Below, one piece after another: positions 1 through 7,969 of a stretch of DNA of 50,007 nucleotides. The notes under the pieces are model-generated. The model was given only the letters and a program-made list of their open reading frames with translations. It was not told the origin of the DNA and made no database searches. The position numbers were made by a program, and so were the translations under genes. The stretch lies in assembly GCA_001793895.1 (NCBI GenBank), contig MGIT01000002.1:85520-135526 (forward strand), given 5' to 3'. Within the stretch, counting starts at the first letter, position 1. The number at the start of each line of letters is the position of its first letter. The DNA is from Candidatus Wolfebacteria bacterium RIFOXYB1_FULL_54_12. GTDB lineage: Bacteria; Patescibacteriota; Minisyncoccia; UBA6257; UBA9933.

Positions 1-2
1 GC

Positions 3-332
3 AGCAGTCCCGAGGAGTGTAACTCGTATTGTCAAAGCCATCCGCAGGAGTGTGGTGGGCAGTCTCAAATGCAGCAACCGGTAATGCAACCGGGGACGGA
101 AGGGCAACCGATGTACCGGGAGGGGACTCAAATGATTCCGATGGAAAGGCAAGTGCTGCCCGTCGACTATCAGCAATTCCAACCGATGCAGGGCGATCAA
201 ATGATGACGCCGCCATCGGATGGCACCACTATGCCGCCGATCGAAGTACGGCAGCAAACCATTTCAGGAAAGGTTATGCCGCTACTGGATCGAATGGCAC
301 ATAGCCTCTATCGATTGATCGGTATTGAATGA
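3..332 (+). CDS. C-terminal part of a Cys-rich hypothetical protein (5' end outside window)
   Basis: An open frame enters from the left edge and ends at TGA 330-332. The first visible residues contain SPEECNSYC and then HPQEC, a Cys-rich EEC/YC module that I recall from many hypothetical Patescibacteria proteins. The rest is a Met/Gln/Pro-rich low-complexity stretch and a short C-terminal segment, LDRMAHSLYRLIGIE. An internal ATG at 69 is a possible start, but the Cys-rich module upstream is in frame, so the gene very probably begins before the window. A strong terminator follows directly. Function unknown. Confidence 0.6.
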   Translation, partial: SSPEECNSYCQSHPQECGGQSQMQQPVMQPGTEGQPMYREGTQMIPMERQVLPVDYQQFQPMQGDQMMTPPSDGTTMPPIEVRQQTISGKVMPLLDRMAHSLYRLIGIE

Positions 333-333
333 T

Positions 334-365
334 AAAAAAGCCCGCCGAATGTTCGGCGGGCTTTT
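334..365. terminator. Bidirectional intrinsic terminator
   Basis: An 11-bp perfect stem (339-349 with 352-362) is flanked by A and T runs. It sits between the Cys-rich gene and the convergent DUF378 gene and can serve both. Confidence 0.9.
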
Positions 366-379
366 ACAAATAAAACAGC

Positions 380-586
380 TTACTGCTTCGCAAGCTTCAT
401 TGATATTGTGGAAAGATATACGGCTGAAAGTCCGACTAAGGTGTACACTGTTTTCGAAAGAGCGGACATGACGCCGAAGGTGGCGGTAACGAGATCAAAA
501 TTAAAAATGCCCACCAAGCCCCAATTCAAACCACCAACGATAACCAAGACCAACGCAATCCAATCAAGCGCGTTGAGTTTCCTCAT
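380..586 (-). CDS. DUF378 family small membrane protein
   Basis: This 68-residue protein has the features of DUF378: N-terminal LDWIALVLVIVGGLNWGLVG followed by a second hydrophobic segment around residues 43-60. Two transmembrane helices are expected. The family is widespread and uncharacterised. The gene is convergent with the upstream Cys-rich gene and shares its terminator. A TTGACA on the minus strand (669-664) and AT-rich TATAGT/TATACT sequences follow upstream, so the promoter lies in 600-670, but I cannot fix the exact -10. Confidence 0.85.
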   Translation of the reverse strand: MRKLNALDWIALVLVIVGGLNWGLVGIFNFDLVTATFGVMSALSKTVYTLVGLSAVYLSTISMKLAKQ

Positions 587-693
587 GGTACTTATATTTT
601 ATCGGTTAATGTGATATGCGTTTCGACCTCCAACGCACTATGATAAGTATACTATAAAATATTTGTCAACGATATGTTCGCGGCGGTGATGGC

Positions 694-816
694 TGAATTC
701 TAACCTGAATTACAATGGTGTATATATTGCTTCGTCGTAGCTTTTGGCGAAGGCGGGGGCTGGAATGACAGCTCAACTACGCATGCCGAGTGTGCTGCGA
801 TTCAAGGCACAATTTA
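694..816. repeat. Degenerate copy of a dispersed inverted-repeat element
   Basis: This gene-free stretch resembles the element at 14813-15029. The left end (TGAATTCTAACCTGAATTAC) matches the ends of that element, the middle holds GGAATGACA, and the right end has GCGATTCAAGG near 797-807. It is shorter and more decayed than the 14.8-kb copy. No gene is seen in 587-861. Confidence 0.55.
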
Positions 817-826
817 AGATGTACAT

Positions 827-855
827 TTGAGGGATGCTATAAAAAGATCTATAAT
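827..855 (+). promoter_or_regulatory. Promoter of rhodanese gene
   Basis: TTGAGG (827-832), 17-bp spacer, TATAAT (850-855). Six bases separate the -10 from the ATG at 862, so the transcript should begin at or next to the start codon. Confidence 0.7.
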
Positions 856-861
856 AAATAC

Positions 862-1164
862 ATGAACGTACAAGAACTAAGGGAAAAACTTAAAAGCGGC
901 GAACGCATAGTGTTGTTGGATGTGCGTGAGCAGGATGAACTAAAGGAAAGCCCTAAAATAGAGCGTGCGTTAAATGTGCCGATGGGGGAAGTATCGCTTG
1001 AAGAAGAAAAAGGCACCTTCGCGAAAGACGTAAAAATAGTGGCGATCTGCAGATCCGGTGCAAGGAGCGGGATGATCGCGAGGGCTTTGAAACAAAGGGG
1101 ATACGATGCTGAAAACTTGGAAGGTGGTATGCTCGAGTGGGAGCGGACCCGGCAAGTCTCATGA
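862..1164 (+). CDS. Single-domain rhodanese-like protein
   Basis: A 100-residue single rhodanese domain of the GlpE/PspE type, which can bind sulfane sulfur on a Cys and transfer it. The active-site loop is CRSGARS with the catalytic Cys at about residue 63, and the family LLDVRE motif is near residue 18. An upstream in-frame ATG at 790 would add 24 residues, but it precedes the TATAAT promoter, so 862 is preferred. The cupin gene follows 40 bases downstream. The physiological acceptor is unknown. Confidence 0.88.
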   Translation: MNVQELREKLKSGERIVLLDVREQDELKESPKIERALNVPMGEVSLEEEKGTFAKDVKIVAICRSGARSGMIARALKQRGYDAENLEGGMLEWERTRQVS

Positions 1165-1204
1165 TATATCGAAGAAAGGTTAATAATTAACACTACACAC
1201 GACT

Positions 1205-1603
1205 ATGAAAGGATTTAATGCAAACATAGAGCAAGACACGCATGATAACGATGATTTTCGTAAGGTGCTGTATACGGGGAAACATTCCCAGCTTGTGCTT
1301 ATGAGCCTCAAACCGAACGAGGACATTGGAATGGAAGTGCACGAAGAGAACGATCAATTTTTCCGTTTTGAAGAGGGTGAAGGAAAGTGCATCATCGATG
1401 GCAATGAATATGCATTGAGCAACGGGTCGGTGATCATCGTTCCGGCAGGCGCGGAACACAACATCGTAAACACATCCGATTCGGAAGATCTGAAATTGTA
1501 CACGATCTATTCGCCGGCACATCACAAAGATGGTGTTGTACGCGCGACCAAAGAAGAAGCGCAAGCCGATAGTCCCGAGTTTGATGGCAATACGACCGAA
1601 TAA
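1205..1603 (+). CDS. Cupin domain protein
   Basis: A 132-residue single-domain cupin. The metal-binding motif 1 region reads VHEENDQFFRFEEGEGKC and motif 2 reads PAGAEHNI, supplying two His and a Glu of the usual 3-His-1-Glu set. The acidic C-terminal tail (ATKEEAQADSPEFDGN) lies outside the fold. Such small cupins may be isomerases, dioxygenases or sugar-binding proteins, and the substrate cannot be told from sequence. It sits between a rhodanese and a response regulator; co-transcription with the rhodanese is possible. Confidence 0.8.
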   Translation: MKGFNANIEQDTHDNDDFRKVLYTGKHSQLVLMSLKPNEDIGMEVHEENDQFFRFEEGEGKCIIDGNEYALSNGSVIIVPAGAEHNIVNTSDSEDLKLYTIYSPAHHKDGVVRATKEEAQADSPEFDGNTTE

Positions 1604-1620
1604 TATTGGTGCAGATATGG

Positions 1621-1626
1621 TATACT
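1621..1626 (+). promoter_or_regulatory. -10 box of response regulator gene
   Basis: TATACT lies nine bases before the ATG at 1636, predicting a leaderless or nearly leaderless mRNA. A second TATACT (1630-1635) abuts the ATG directly. Confidence 0.6.
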
Positions 1627-1635
1627 ATGTATACT

Positions 1636-2013
1636 ATGAATAAAAAGATATTGATCGTGGAAGACGATCGCGCGGAGGCAAATGTGCTCGTGGATAAGTT
1701 CACGCAGGAAGGGTTTTTGGTAAGCACTGCAGAAAACGGTAGAAAGGGGTTGGAGCGTGCCTTGCTTGATCATCCGGAGCTGATATTGCTTGATATCGTG
1801 ATGCCGGAAATGGATGGCCTTTCGATGCTGGAAGAATTAAGAAAGGATGAGTGGGGCAAGACGGTGCCGGTCGTCATATTGACCAATTTGAATCCGGACG
1901 ATGAGATCGTACGAAGAAAGGGCCCTGCCGGGTTTTCCTATTTCTTGATAAAATCGAATTGGAAACTGGACGATGTAGTGAGTGCGGTCAAAAAGGAATT
2001 AGAAGTCGTGTAA
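1636..2013 (+). CDS. Stand-alone response regulator (receiver domain only)
   Basis: This 125-residue CheY-like receiver has no output domain. Acidic residues of IVEDD lie near residues 7-11, the phospho-acceptor is Asp53 in LLDIVMPEMDG, the switch Thr is in VVILTNL and the Lys is in FLIKSN. The start at 1636 is preferred over 1606 because the promoter -10 box lies between them. It closely resembles the regulator at 48431-48829 (shared DEWGK/DAWGK and LKSN segments). No kinase is adjacent. It ends one base before msrA. Confidence 0.9.
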   Translation: MNKKILIVEDDRAEANVLVDKFTQEGFLVSTAENGRKGLERALLDHPELILLDIVMPEMDGLSMLEELRKDEWGKTVPVVILTNLNPDDEIVRRKGPAGFSYFLIKSNWKLDDVVSAVKKELEVV

Positions 2014-2014
2014 G

Positions 2015-2563
2015 ATGAAGCAACAAATGGAAACGGCTGTCTTTGGCGGAGGGTGCTTTTGGTGTACGGAAGCGGTTTTTGATGCGCTCAAGGGTGTCAT
2101 TTCGGCAACGCCCGGGTATTCGGGCGGACACGTGCATAACCCGACATACGAGGCGGTCAGTTCGGGAATAACAGGTCACGCGGAAGCGACCAAGATAGAA
2201 TTTGACTCTAATGAGATTTCGTTCAAGGACCTGCTGGCGGTCTTTTTTGCAACACATGATCCAACGACGGTTGATAGACAGGGAAATGATATTGGCCCGC
2301 AATACCGATCCGCAATTTTTTATACAAGCGAAGGCCAACGCAAGCAGTCGGAAGAATACATAAAGAAGATCTTGGATTCCTTCTCAGGCCCGATCGTTAC
2401 CGAATTGAAACCGTTTGAAGTATTTTACGAGGCGGAGGATTATCATAAACAGTATTATGAACTGCATAAGGATGCGCCGTATTGCCGCGTGGTCATTGAT
2501 CCAAAAATGGAAAAGTTGCAAAAGCAGTTTGGCGAGCTGCTAAAAAAGCATATAAAAAAATGA
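2015..2563 (+). CDS. msrA: Peptide-methionine (S)-S-oxide reductase MsrA
   Basis: A 182-residue MsrA, which reduces the S epimer of methionine sulfoxide in proteins. The hallmark GGGCFWC gives the catalytic Cys14. GYSGGHVHNPTYEAV, the GHAEA segment and DPTTVDRQGNDIGPQYRS are family signatures. ATG 2015 follows the regulator stop by one base; an internal Met five codons in (METAVFGGG) is an alternative start. It overlaps msrB by four bases, so the S- and R-specific enzymes are made as a unit. Confidence 0.97.
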   Translation: MKQQMETAVFGGGCFWCTEAVFDALKGVISATPGYSGGHVHNPTYEAVSSGITGHAEATKIEFDSNEISFKDLLAVFFATHDPTTVDRQGNDIGPQYRSAIFYTSEGQRKQSEEYIKKILDSFSGPIVTELKPFEVFYEAEDYHKQYYELHKDAPYCRVVIDPKMEKLQKQFGELLKKHIKK

Positions 2564-2934
2564 AAAAAGACGGAGAGCTGTCACCTGAGCTATATCATAT
2601 TGCGCGGGGAAAAGGAACGGAAGCACCCTTTAGCGGAAGGTATTGGAACACACACGAAAAAGGAATGTACAAGTGTGCCATATGCGGAGCGGAGCTGTTT
2701 TCTTCAGATACGAAGTTTGATTCCGGAACAGGGTGGCCAAGTTTTACCGAACCGACGAATCTCGAACATATCGAATTGCGCACGGATGAAACCGGTGGAA
2801 TGCGTCGAACGGAGGTGGTGTGCAAGAAATGCGGAGCGCATTTGGGGCATGTATTTGATGACGGTCCGGCGGAAAAGGGCGGAAAGCGGTTTTGCATCAA
2901 TTCAGTGTGTCTTGAGCTGGAAAAGAAAGGGTAA
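2560..2934 (+). CDS. msrB: Peptide-methionine (R)-S-oxide reductase MsrB
   Basis: A 124-residue MsrB for the R epimer of methionine sulfoxide. Two CxxC pairs (Cys39/Cys42 and Cys88/Cys91) form the structural zinc site. FDSGTGWPSF and GHVFDDGP are family motifs, and the catalytic Cys112 lies in RFCINS. The start codon overlaps the msrA stop (ATGA). The pair repairs oxidised protein Met, usually with thioredoxin as reductant; no thioredoxin gene is in this window. Confidence 0.97.
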   Translation: MKKDGELSPELYHIARGKGTEAPFSGRYWNTHEKGMYKCAICGAELFSSDTKFDSGTGWPSFTEPTNLEHIELRTDETGGMRRTEVVCKKCGAHLGHVFDDGPAEKGGKRFCINSVCLELEKKG

Positions 2935-2978
2935 TAAACAAAAAAATAAACCGAAGTGGAGTTTTTGGACTTATGTGG

Positions 2979-2984
2979 TATAGT
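2979..2984 (+). promoter_or_regulatory. -10 box of EamA transporter gene
   Basis: TATAGT lies eight bases before the ATG at 2993, predicting a leaderless transcript separate from msrAB. Confidence 0.55.
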
Positions 2985-2992
2985 AAGAATAT

Positions 2993-3886
2993 ATGAGTTG
3001 GTTTGTGCTTGCGCTTATCGCCGCATTTCTATTTGGAGCGACAAATTTCATTGACCGGTTTCTGGTCGAAAAGCGGATCCCCGATCCGTTTTTTGTAAGT
3101 ATTATTGGTGGCATTGCGGCGGTGGTTGGTGGGTTTGTGGTCATGCTGATAAACGGCATTCCGGCAATAGGATGGGTTGGTGCGACAACCCTGCTTATAG
3201 GTGGCCTTGCTGCAGAGCTTGCGCTGGTGCCGTGGTATAAGGCGATCAAACAGGATGACACTTCGCGGGTGGTTCCGTATTTACAGCTGATACCGGTTGT
3301 AGTGCTTGGATTGTCATATGTGCTGCTGGATGAGCAGCTGACGCGCAATCAATTGATCGGATTTGCATTGATCATTGCAGGGGGGGTGTCATTGGCCATT
3401 GAACGGTCGCCGAAGGAATTATTCAGGATCAGAAAATCATTTTGGTATATTTTGATCTCGATCATGTTATGGGCACCGGTGGTGGTGTTATTTAAAATGG
3501 TCGCCATCGAGCAGGATTTTTGGGACGCAATCGTATGGGAGGCGATTGGCATGGGGATGGGGGCTATTATGTTGTGGTTGTATGCAAAAACAAAAGTAGT
3601 GGAAGAATTGCGGGCAATGACGGTCGGAACATGGGGAGTAGTAGGAGTAAATGAAGCTGCTTATATTGCGGCTCGCGTCCTGCAATTTTCCGCGGTAATG
3701 GTAGGTCCGGCTGCGTTGGTATCGGTCGTAGGAGGTATTCAGCCGTTGTTCGCGTTGATCGTCGGGTTGTTGTTTTCAAAATGGTTCCCGCAGATCATTA
3801 AGGAAGACATAAAAAAAGAAACGGTTCTCTTGAAGCTGGTTGCGATAGTGATTGTCTTTGCGGGGATCGTGACGATGAATATGTAA
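2993..3886 (+). CDS. EamA/DMT-family transporter
   Basis: A 297-residue integral membrane protein with about ten hydrophobic helices in two homologous halves, typical of the drug/metabolite transporter superfamily. Each half ends in a Gly-rich helix (LIGFALIIAGGVSLAI and the C-terminal VAIVIVFAGIVTMNM). PWYKAIKQDDTSRVVPYLQLIPV matches the conserved region of EamA proteins. The substrate is unknown. A terminator directly after the stop is shared with the convergent SET gene. Confidence 0.85.
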   Translation: MSWFVLALIAAFLFGATNFIDRFLVEKRIPDPFFVSIIGGIAAVVGGFVVMLINGIPAIGWVGATTLLIGGLAAELALVPWYKAIKQDDTSRVVPYLQLIPVVVLGLSYVLLDEQLTRNQLIGFALIIAGGVSLAIERSPKELFRIRKSFWYILISIMLWAPVVVLFKMVAIEQDFWDAIVWEAIGMGMGAIMLWLYAKTKVVEELRAMTVGTWGVVGVNEAAYIAARVLQFSAVMVGPAALVSVVGGIQPLFALIVGLLFSKWFPQIIKEDIKKETVLLKLVAIVIVFAGIVTMNM

Positions 3887-3911
3887 AAAACGACCCTTTC
3901 GGGTCGTTTTT
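3886..3911. terminator. Bidirectional intrinsic terminator
   Basis: An 11-bp stem (3886-3896 with 3901-3911), tetraloop TTTC, with A/T runs on both sides. It lies between the convergent transporter and SET genes. Confidence 0.92.
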
Positions 3912-3912
3912 G

Positions 3913-4335
3913 TTAGGCAATGCGGCGGGCGTGGCATTTGTCGCAGCGGCATCCGAGCGGTTTGATGTATTCCTTGAAGTACTCGGTACCGTAGTCATAG
4001 GAAAGCTCCTCCCCTGATTTGATGTTTTTGATCGAGTGGATGGTTACCTTGCCTTTGGCAACGCGTGATTCGCAGTTCGGACGGCAGGAGTGGTTGATGT
4101 AGCGGGCGGTGTTGTGGTGCCCTTTGCCGTCGATCGTCCATTTGGTGTTGATGTTGAACAGGTAGCGTCCGCCACGGCGGTCGGCTTCTGCGTTGGCGAT
4201 CTTTTCACCGGTGTATTCGATGATGAATGTTCCCTTGGAAATATCGGCCGTTGCGAAGAGGCCGAGTCCGGCTCCTGCGCGGGATCGCTTTACTGCAAAG
4301 ACGGGTTTAGAGGTTGTTGATTTTTTTGCTTGCAT
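3913..4335 (-). CDS. SET-domain protein-lysine methyltransferase-like protein
   Basis: A 140-residue protein that is almost only a SET domain. It shows RSRAGAGLGLFA (SET-N), the catalytic NHSCRPNC segment, GEELSYDYG, and a post-SET Cys cluster (GCRCDKCHARR) that with the NHSC Cys could bind zinc. The family transfers methyl groups from S-adenosylmethionine to lysine side chains. The start is set at ATG 4335 (MQAKK); an upstream in-frame ATG at 4416 would precede the promoter (TTGTAC 4392-4387, 17 bp, TATCAT 4369-4364). The target is unknown. Confidence 0.88.
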   Translation of the reverse strand: MQAKKSTTSKPVFAVKRSRAGAGLGLFATADISKGTFIIEYTGEKIANAEADRRGGRYLFNINTKWTIDGKGHHNTARYINHSCRPNCESRVAKGKVTIHSIKNIKSGEELSYDYGTEYFKEYIKPLGCRCDKCHARRIA

Positions 4336-4363
4336 GGTGGTTAGATGAACGGTAATGTTGTTT

Positions 4364-4392
4364 ATGATATCGCATTGCATGACAGTGTACAA
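4364..4392 (-). promoter_or_regulatory. Promoter of SET-domain gene
   Basis: On the minus strand: TTGTAC (4392-4387), 17-bp spacer, TATCAT (4369-4364), then a leader of about 20 nt to ATG 4335. An imperfect inverted repeat at about 4402-4430 separates it from the divergent TATACT at 4431-4436. Confidence 0.5.
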
Positions 4393-4430
4393 TAGGGGGC
4401 ACGCCCCGTGACGCAAAGCGTTTTACGGGG

Positions 4431-4436
4431 TATACT
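4431..4436 (+). promoter_or_regulatory. -10 box of small coiled-coil gene
   Basis: TATACT directly follows the inverted repeat 4402-4430 and would start a transcript about 30 nt upstream of ATG 4472. Confidence 0.45.
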
Positions 4437-4471
4437 AATGTAAAGGTCGGTATGAAAATATCGAAATTAAA

Positions 4472-4687
4472 ATGATCATGAAAAACATAAATTACGATCT
4501 GCTAAAACTATTGCACACGAAACTGGATACCGTGTGGCGATTGGAAAAGCATTATATCGAAGATGCGGAAAAGGCAAAGTGCCATAGCATTGGTGCAATG
4601 AAGCAGATGCTTGAAGAAGATAAAAAACAGATTGCGATGCTCAACGAAGAGATCAAAATGCGCATGGATGCAGGAGAGTGGAATTGA
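4472..4687 (+). CDS. Small hypothetical protein, mostly helical
   Basis: A 71-residue charged protein (MIMKNINYDLLKLLHTKLD start) with heptad-like Leu/Ile/Met spacing, probably a helical hairpin or short coiled coil. I do not recognise a family. ATG 4478 is an equally possible start. Placement between a TATACT promoter and a strong terminator supports a real monocistronic gene. Confidence 0.6.
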   Translation: MIMKNINYDLLKLLHTKLDTVWRLEKHYIEDAEKAKCHSIGAMKQMLEEDKKQIAMLNEEIKMRMDAGEWN

Positions 4688-4690
4688 TAT

Positions 4691-4728
4691 AAAACACCGA
4701 TCCGTCAACTGACGGACCGGTGTTTTTA
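4691..4728. terminator. Bidirectional intrinsic terminator
   Basis: Stem 4692-4699 with 4718-4725 plus inner stem 4701-4707 with 4710-4716, flanked by A and T runs. It separates the small helical gene from the convergent mgtA. Confidence 0.9.
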
Positions 4729-4738
4729 TAGCGGGGGA

Positions 4739-7216
4739 TCATATTGCAGCTTTTGCGATGCGTGCGTAGAATATCCGTTTGACAAACTCCACTGCAATGA
4801 GATAAGCGATGATAATAAGTGTGATACTGGCGAGTATTCGCAGTGAAAGTGTGCCAAATAGGAAATAATCACCAAGTGATGTGAAGGGAATGGCCCAGCC
4901 GATAAATACGGCTGCAAGGGTGGTTGCGAGCAAAAGTGGGCTTGGCATGCTTTGGAGAAATGGGATCTTCTTGGTGCGAATGATATAGACCACGAATACC
5001 TGGGTCGCAAGCGATTCAATGAACCAGCCGGTCTGGAACTGTTGCTTGGATAGATCGAACACGAAGTAAAGAATGCCGAAGGTGATGAAATCGAATATTG
5101 AGCTAAGCAGTCCGAAGACAAGCATGAAGCGTTTAAGGAATGGAAGGTCCCATTTGGGAGGCGCTTTGACGTCATGGTCGTCGACCGAATCGGTGGGCAG
5201 GGTGACTTGCGAGGAATCGTAGAGAAAGTTGTTGAGCAGGATCTGTGAAGGAAGCATGGGGAGAAATGGGATGAATAGCGAGACTACAGTCATCGAAAGC
5301 ATGTTCCCGAAATTGGAACTCAAGCCCATGAGAATATATTTGGTCGTATTGTGAAATGTCTTGCGCCCTTCAATGACGCCATCGCGCAGTGCGTGTAGAC
5401 TTTTGCGGAGCAGAATGATGCTTGCGGTTTCTTTTGCCACATCGACTGCATTGTTCACGGAAATACCGACGTCGGCGGCGCGCAAGGCGGGGGCGTCATT
5501 GATGCCGTCGCCCAAGTAGCCGACCACGGCGCCCATGCGTTTCAAGGCGAGCACGATGCGTTCTTTTTGTTCCGGATTGATGCGGGCGAAGATCGTGGTC
5601 ATGCGGGCGCGGTGCATCAATTCCGCATCGTTCATGGTGGCGACTTCTGCGCCGGTAACGATGCCGCGCACGGGGAGGCCGATTTCGAGGCAGATCTTTT
5701 TTGTCAAAATATCGCTATCGCCGGTAAGGATCTTGATCTCTACGCCCAACTCGTGCAGATCGCGTACGGCTTCGCTTGCGGTTGCTTTGGGCGGGTCGAG
5801 AAAGATGATAAACCCAAGGAAGGTCATGTTGTGCTCCTCGTTTTTTGTATATGGCGTGGATTGCAATGCGATGGAACGGGTAGCGACCGCAAGGACGCGA
5901 AAACCGTCGGCGCTGAGTTGTTGGTAGCGTTCGGTGGCAGTGTGAACAAGTTCGGGAGAAAGCCGGCAAGACTCACCGTTTTGTTCGCAGGAAGTGGATA
6001 TGGCCAATACGTCTTCCGGTGCGCCTTTGGTTATCAAAAGGCCATCGCCCAAATGGTCGACCACAATACTGCCACGCTTGCGTTCATAGTCAAATGGAAT
6101 CTCGTCTATCTTTGTGTACGCGGAAATATCAAGCGTTTTATGTTTTGCGATGGCATCGTCGAGCGGACTTTTGATGCCCGCATGGAACGCGCTGGTAATG
6201 TACGAATGGAGAAGGATGGACTCATATACTTCGCCGAAGATATCCAAATAATTTACCATGACGATCTTGTCTTCGGTAAGCGTGCCGGTCTTGTCGGTGC
6301 AAAGTACGGTCATGCTGCCGAAGTTTTGAATTGCCGGCAGATGTTTTACGACGACGTCCTTTTTTGCCATAGCCAGCGAACCGCGGCTTAAGGAAACGGA
6401 AATGATGACCGGTAGCAGTTCGGGGGTAATGCCGACCGCAACGGCGACCGCAAATAGGAACGTTTCAAACATGGTATGTCCGAGGAAGATGTGGATGAAA
6501 AAGACCGCAAGAATGAGCAGGATGGTGACCCGCATGATGAAGTAACTGAAGTTCTTGATGGCTTTGTCGAAATCGGAATCGGGAGTGGCGGTCCCGAGGC
6601 GTTGCGCTATTTTCCCGAACTCGGTCATCGGGCCGGTGGCCCGGACGATCGCCGTGGCCGAGCCGGTCACGACGCTGGTACCCATGAAAACAACGGCGTG
6701 ATCGGTGTCGCTGTTGGGGTGCTTCTCCAAGGGGAAGGATTCGCCGGTAAGGGTCGCCTGATTGACGAAGAAGTCTTCGGCGGTAATGAGCTCGGCGTCT
6801 GCGGGTACGACATCGCCTGCGGAAAGAAAAATAATGTCGCCGGGTACGAGCAGGGAAAGACCTATTTCTTGGCGCGTATTGTCGCGCAGCACGGTTGCGG
6901 ATGTCGCAACGCGGGAGGTGAGTCGGGAAACCGCCTTTTCCGAGCGATAGGAATTGCTGAAATCAAGCACGGCCGAGATGACCACCATCAAAAGAATGAT
7001 GATTGAATTGGTGCGCTCGCCGAGAAAAAAGGATATGATCGATGCGATGATCAAAATGATCAAAAGAGGGCTGTTGAATTTCTCGACGAACGCAATGACG
7101 GGGCGAAGTCGTTTTTTCTTGTAGACGGTATTGGGTCCGTACCGAAGAAGTCGGCGATGGGCCTCTGCGGAAGTAAGGCCGGTTGGTAAGGAAGACGAAA
7201 TGGGAGCGTGCTTCAT
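4739..7216 (-). CDS. mgtA: MgtA-type P-type ATPase, probable Mg2+ importer
   Basis: An 825-residue P-type ATPase of the P3B (MgtA/MgtB) class. The order is an N-terminal cation-ATPase segment, an actuator domain with LTGESFP, the phosphorylation motif CTDKTGTLTE near residue 308, the KGAPEDVL nucleotide-binding motif, and a hinge with GDGINDAPAL. The C-terminal membrane block contains LLNNFLYDSSQVTLPTDSVD and FIESLATQVFVVYIIRT, which are distinctive for MgtA. Length is slightly below enterobacterial MgtA (about 900) because the N-terminus is short. The -10 box is nine bases before the ATG, so there is no room for an MgtA-style leader. Confidence 0.93.
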   Translation of the reverse strand: MKHAPISSSLPTGLTSAEAHRRLLRYGPNTVYKKKRLRPVIAFVEKFNSPLLIILIIASIISFFLGERTNSIIILLMVVISAVLDFSNSYRSEKAVSRLTSRVATSATVLRDNTRQEIGLSLLVPGDIIFLSAGDVVPADAELITAEDFFVNQATLTGESFPLEKHPNSDTDHAVVFMGTSVVTGSATAIVRATGPMTEFGKIAQRLGTATPDSDFDKAIKNFSYFIMRVTILLILAVFFIHIFLGHTMFETFLFAVAVAVGITPELLPVIISVSLSRGSLAMAKKDVVVKHLPAIQNFGSMTVLCTDKTGTLTEDKIVMVNYLDIFGEVYESILLHSYITSAFHAGIKSPLDDAIAKHKTLDISAYTKIDEIPFDYERKRGSIVVDHLGDGLLITKGAPEDVLAISTSCEQNGESCRLSPELVHTATERYQQLSADGFRVLAVATRSIALQSTPYTKNEEHNMTFLGFIIFLDPPKATASEAVRDLHELGVEIKILTGDSDILTKKICLEIGLPVRGIVTGAEVATMNDAELMHRARMTTIFARINPEQKERIVLALKRMGAVVGYLGDGINDAPALRAADVGISVNNAVDVAKETASIILLRKSLHALRDGVIEGRKTFHNTTKYILMGLSSNFGNMLSMTVVSLFIPFLPMLPSQILLNNFLYDSSQVTLPTDSVDDHDVKAPPKWDLPFLKRFMLVFGLLSSIFDFITFGILYFVFDLSKQQFQTGWFIESLATQVFVVYIIRTKKIPFLQSMPSPLLLATTLAAVFIGWAIPFTSLGDYFLFGTLSLRILASITLIIIAYLIAVEFVKRIFYARIAKAAI

Positions 7217-7225
7217 ATACTGCTA

Positions 7226-7231
7226 AGTATA
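7226..7231 (-). promoter_or_regulatory. -10 box of mgtA
   Basis: TATACT on the minus strand (7231-7226) lies nine bases before ATG 7216, predicting a leaderless mRNA. Confidence 0.6.
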
Positions 7232-7268
7232 CTACGGTTTATCGGTTGGAAAAACAGCGAATACTCGA

Positions 7269-7274
7269 TATACT
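7269..7274 (+). promoter_or_regulatory. -10 box of NERD gene
   Basis: TATACT seven bases before ATG 7282. It excludes the longer in-frame start at 7183. Confidence 0.6.
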
Positions 7275-7281
7275 GAAGCAT

Positions 7282-7965
7282 ATGTCGCATAACGAATGGC
7301 AGATCGTAAAGAATATCGGGAAGGCGGGCTTGTTGGTTGTGTTGATCGGCGCAAGTATTGCGCAACCATTATATCTTTTGTTGGGTGGGTCAGGTGCGGC
7401 GCTCGCCGTGCATTTGATCGTGATAGGCATTCTTTTGAAACTACTATGGAGCGTGTTTCGCGATATTCGCGTGCGCACGCAGGGTGCCGGCGGTGAAGCG
7501 TGCGTGCGGGTGGCGCTCAAAGGGCTGGATGACCGGTTCCGCGTACTGGAAAGTGTGGTGATCGGCAATAAGGGAGATATAGATTTTGTGGTAGTGGGTC
7601 CTACGGGCGTGTGGGTTATTGAAGTAAAAAGCCATAAAGGCCGAATTCGCATCGAGGGCGGGCGGCTGTTGCGCAACGAGAAACCGTTCGATAAAAATTT
7701 CATTCGGCAGGTATGGGGTGCAACATATGCGCTGAAAGATGCGTTAAAGCGGCGCATGCCGAAACAATTGCATATGCAACCGGTTGTAGCATTTTCAAGC
7801 AAGCATGCGCGAGTGGGCGTTGATCTGCAAAAGATCGACAATGCATATGTGGTCGGAGTAGACCGGCTGATACGCCTGATAGAGCGACAGGAAGTACAGC
7901 GGTTGACCGCCGATGAAGTGGAGCGAATATTCGACGCAATAAGAAATGCCATCCGTGGAAATTAA
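7282..7965 (+). CDS. Membrane-anchored NERD-domain protein
   Basis: A 227-residue protein. Residues about 12-55 form two hydrophobic helices; the remainder is a NERD (nuclease-related) domain. Visible motifs are the Glu in GGEACV, GDIDFVVVGPTGVWVIEVKS (the D...ExK core of the PD-(D/E)xK-like fold) and a late Gln/Trp segment FIRQVWGATYALKD. NERD proteins are predicted nucleases or DNA-processing factors, but activity is rarely shown. The start at 7282 is chosen because TATACT lies just upstream. The RNase H gene begins four bases after the stop. Confidence 0.85.
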   Translation: MSHNEWQIVKNIGKAGLLVVLIGASIAQPLYLLLGGSGAALAVHLIVIGILLKLLWSVFRDIRVRTQGAGGEACVRVALKGLDDRFRVLESVVIGNKGDIDFVVVGPTGVWVIEVKSHKGRIRIEGGRLLRNEKPFDKNFIRQVWGATYALKDALKRRMPKQLHMQPVVAFSSKHARVGVDLQKIDNAYVVGVDRLIRLIERQEVQRLTADEVERIFDAIRNAIRGN

Positions 7966-7969
7966 ACAT

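Noticed and set aside
5567-6391. A 274-codon plus-strand frame inside mgtA
   Set aside because: It is antisense to a well-conserved P-type ATPase whose motifs are all intact, so it is a shadow frame.
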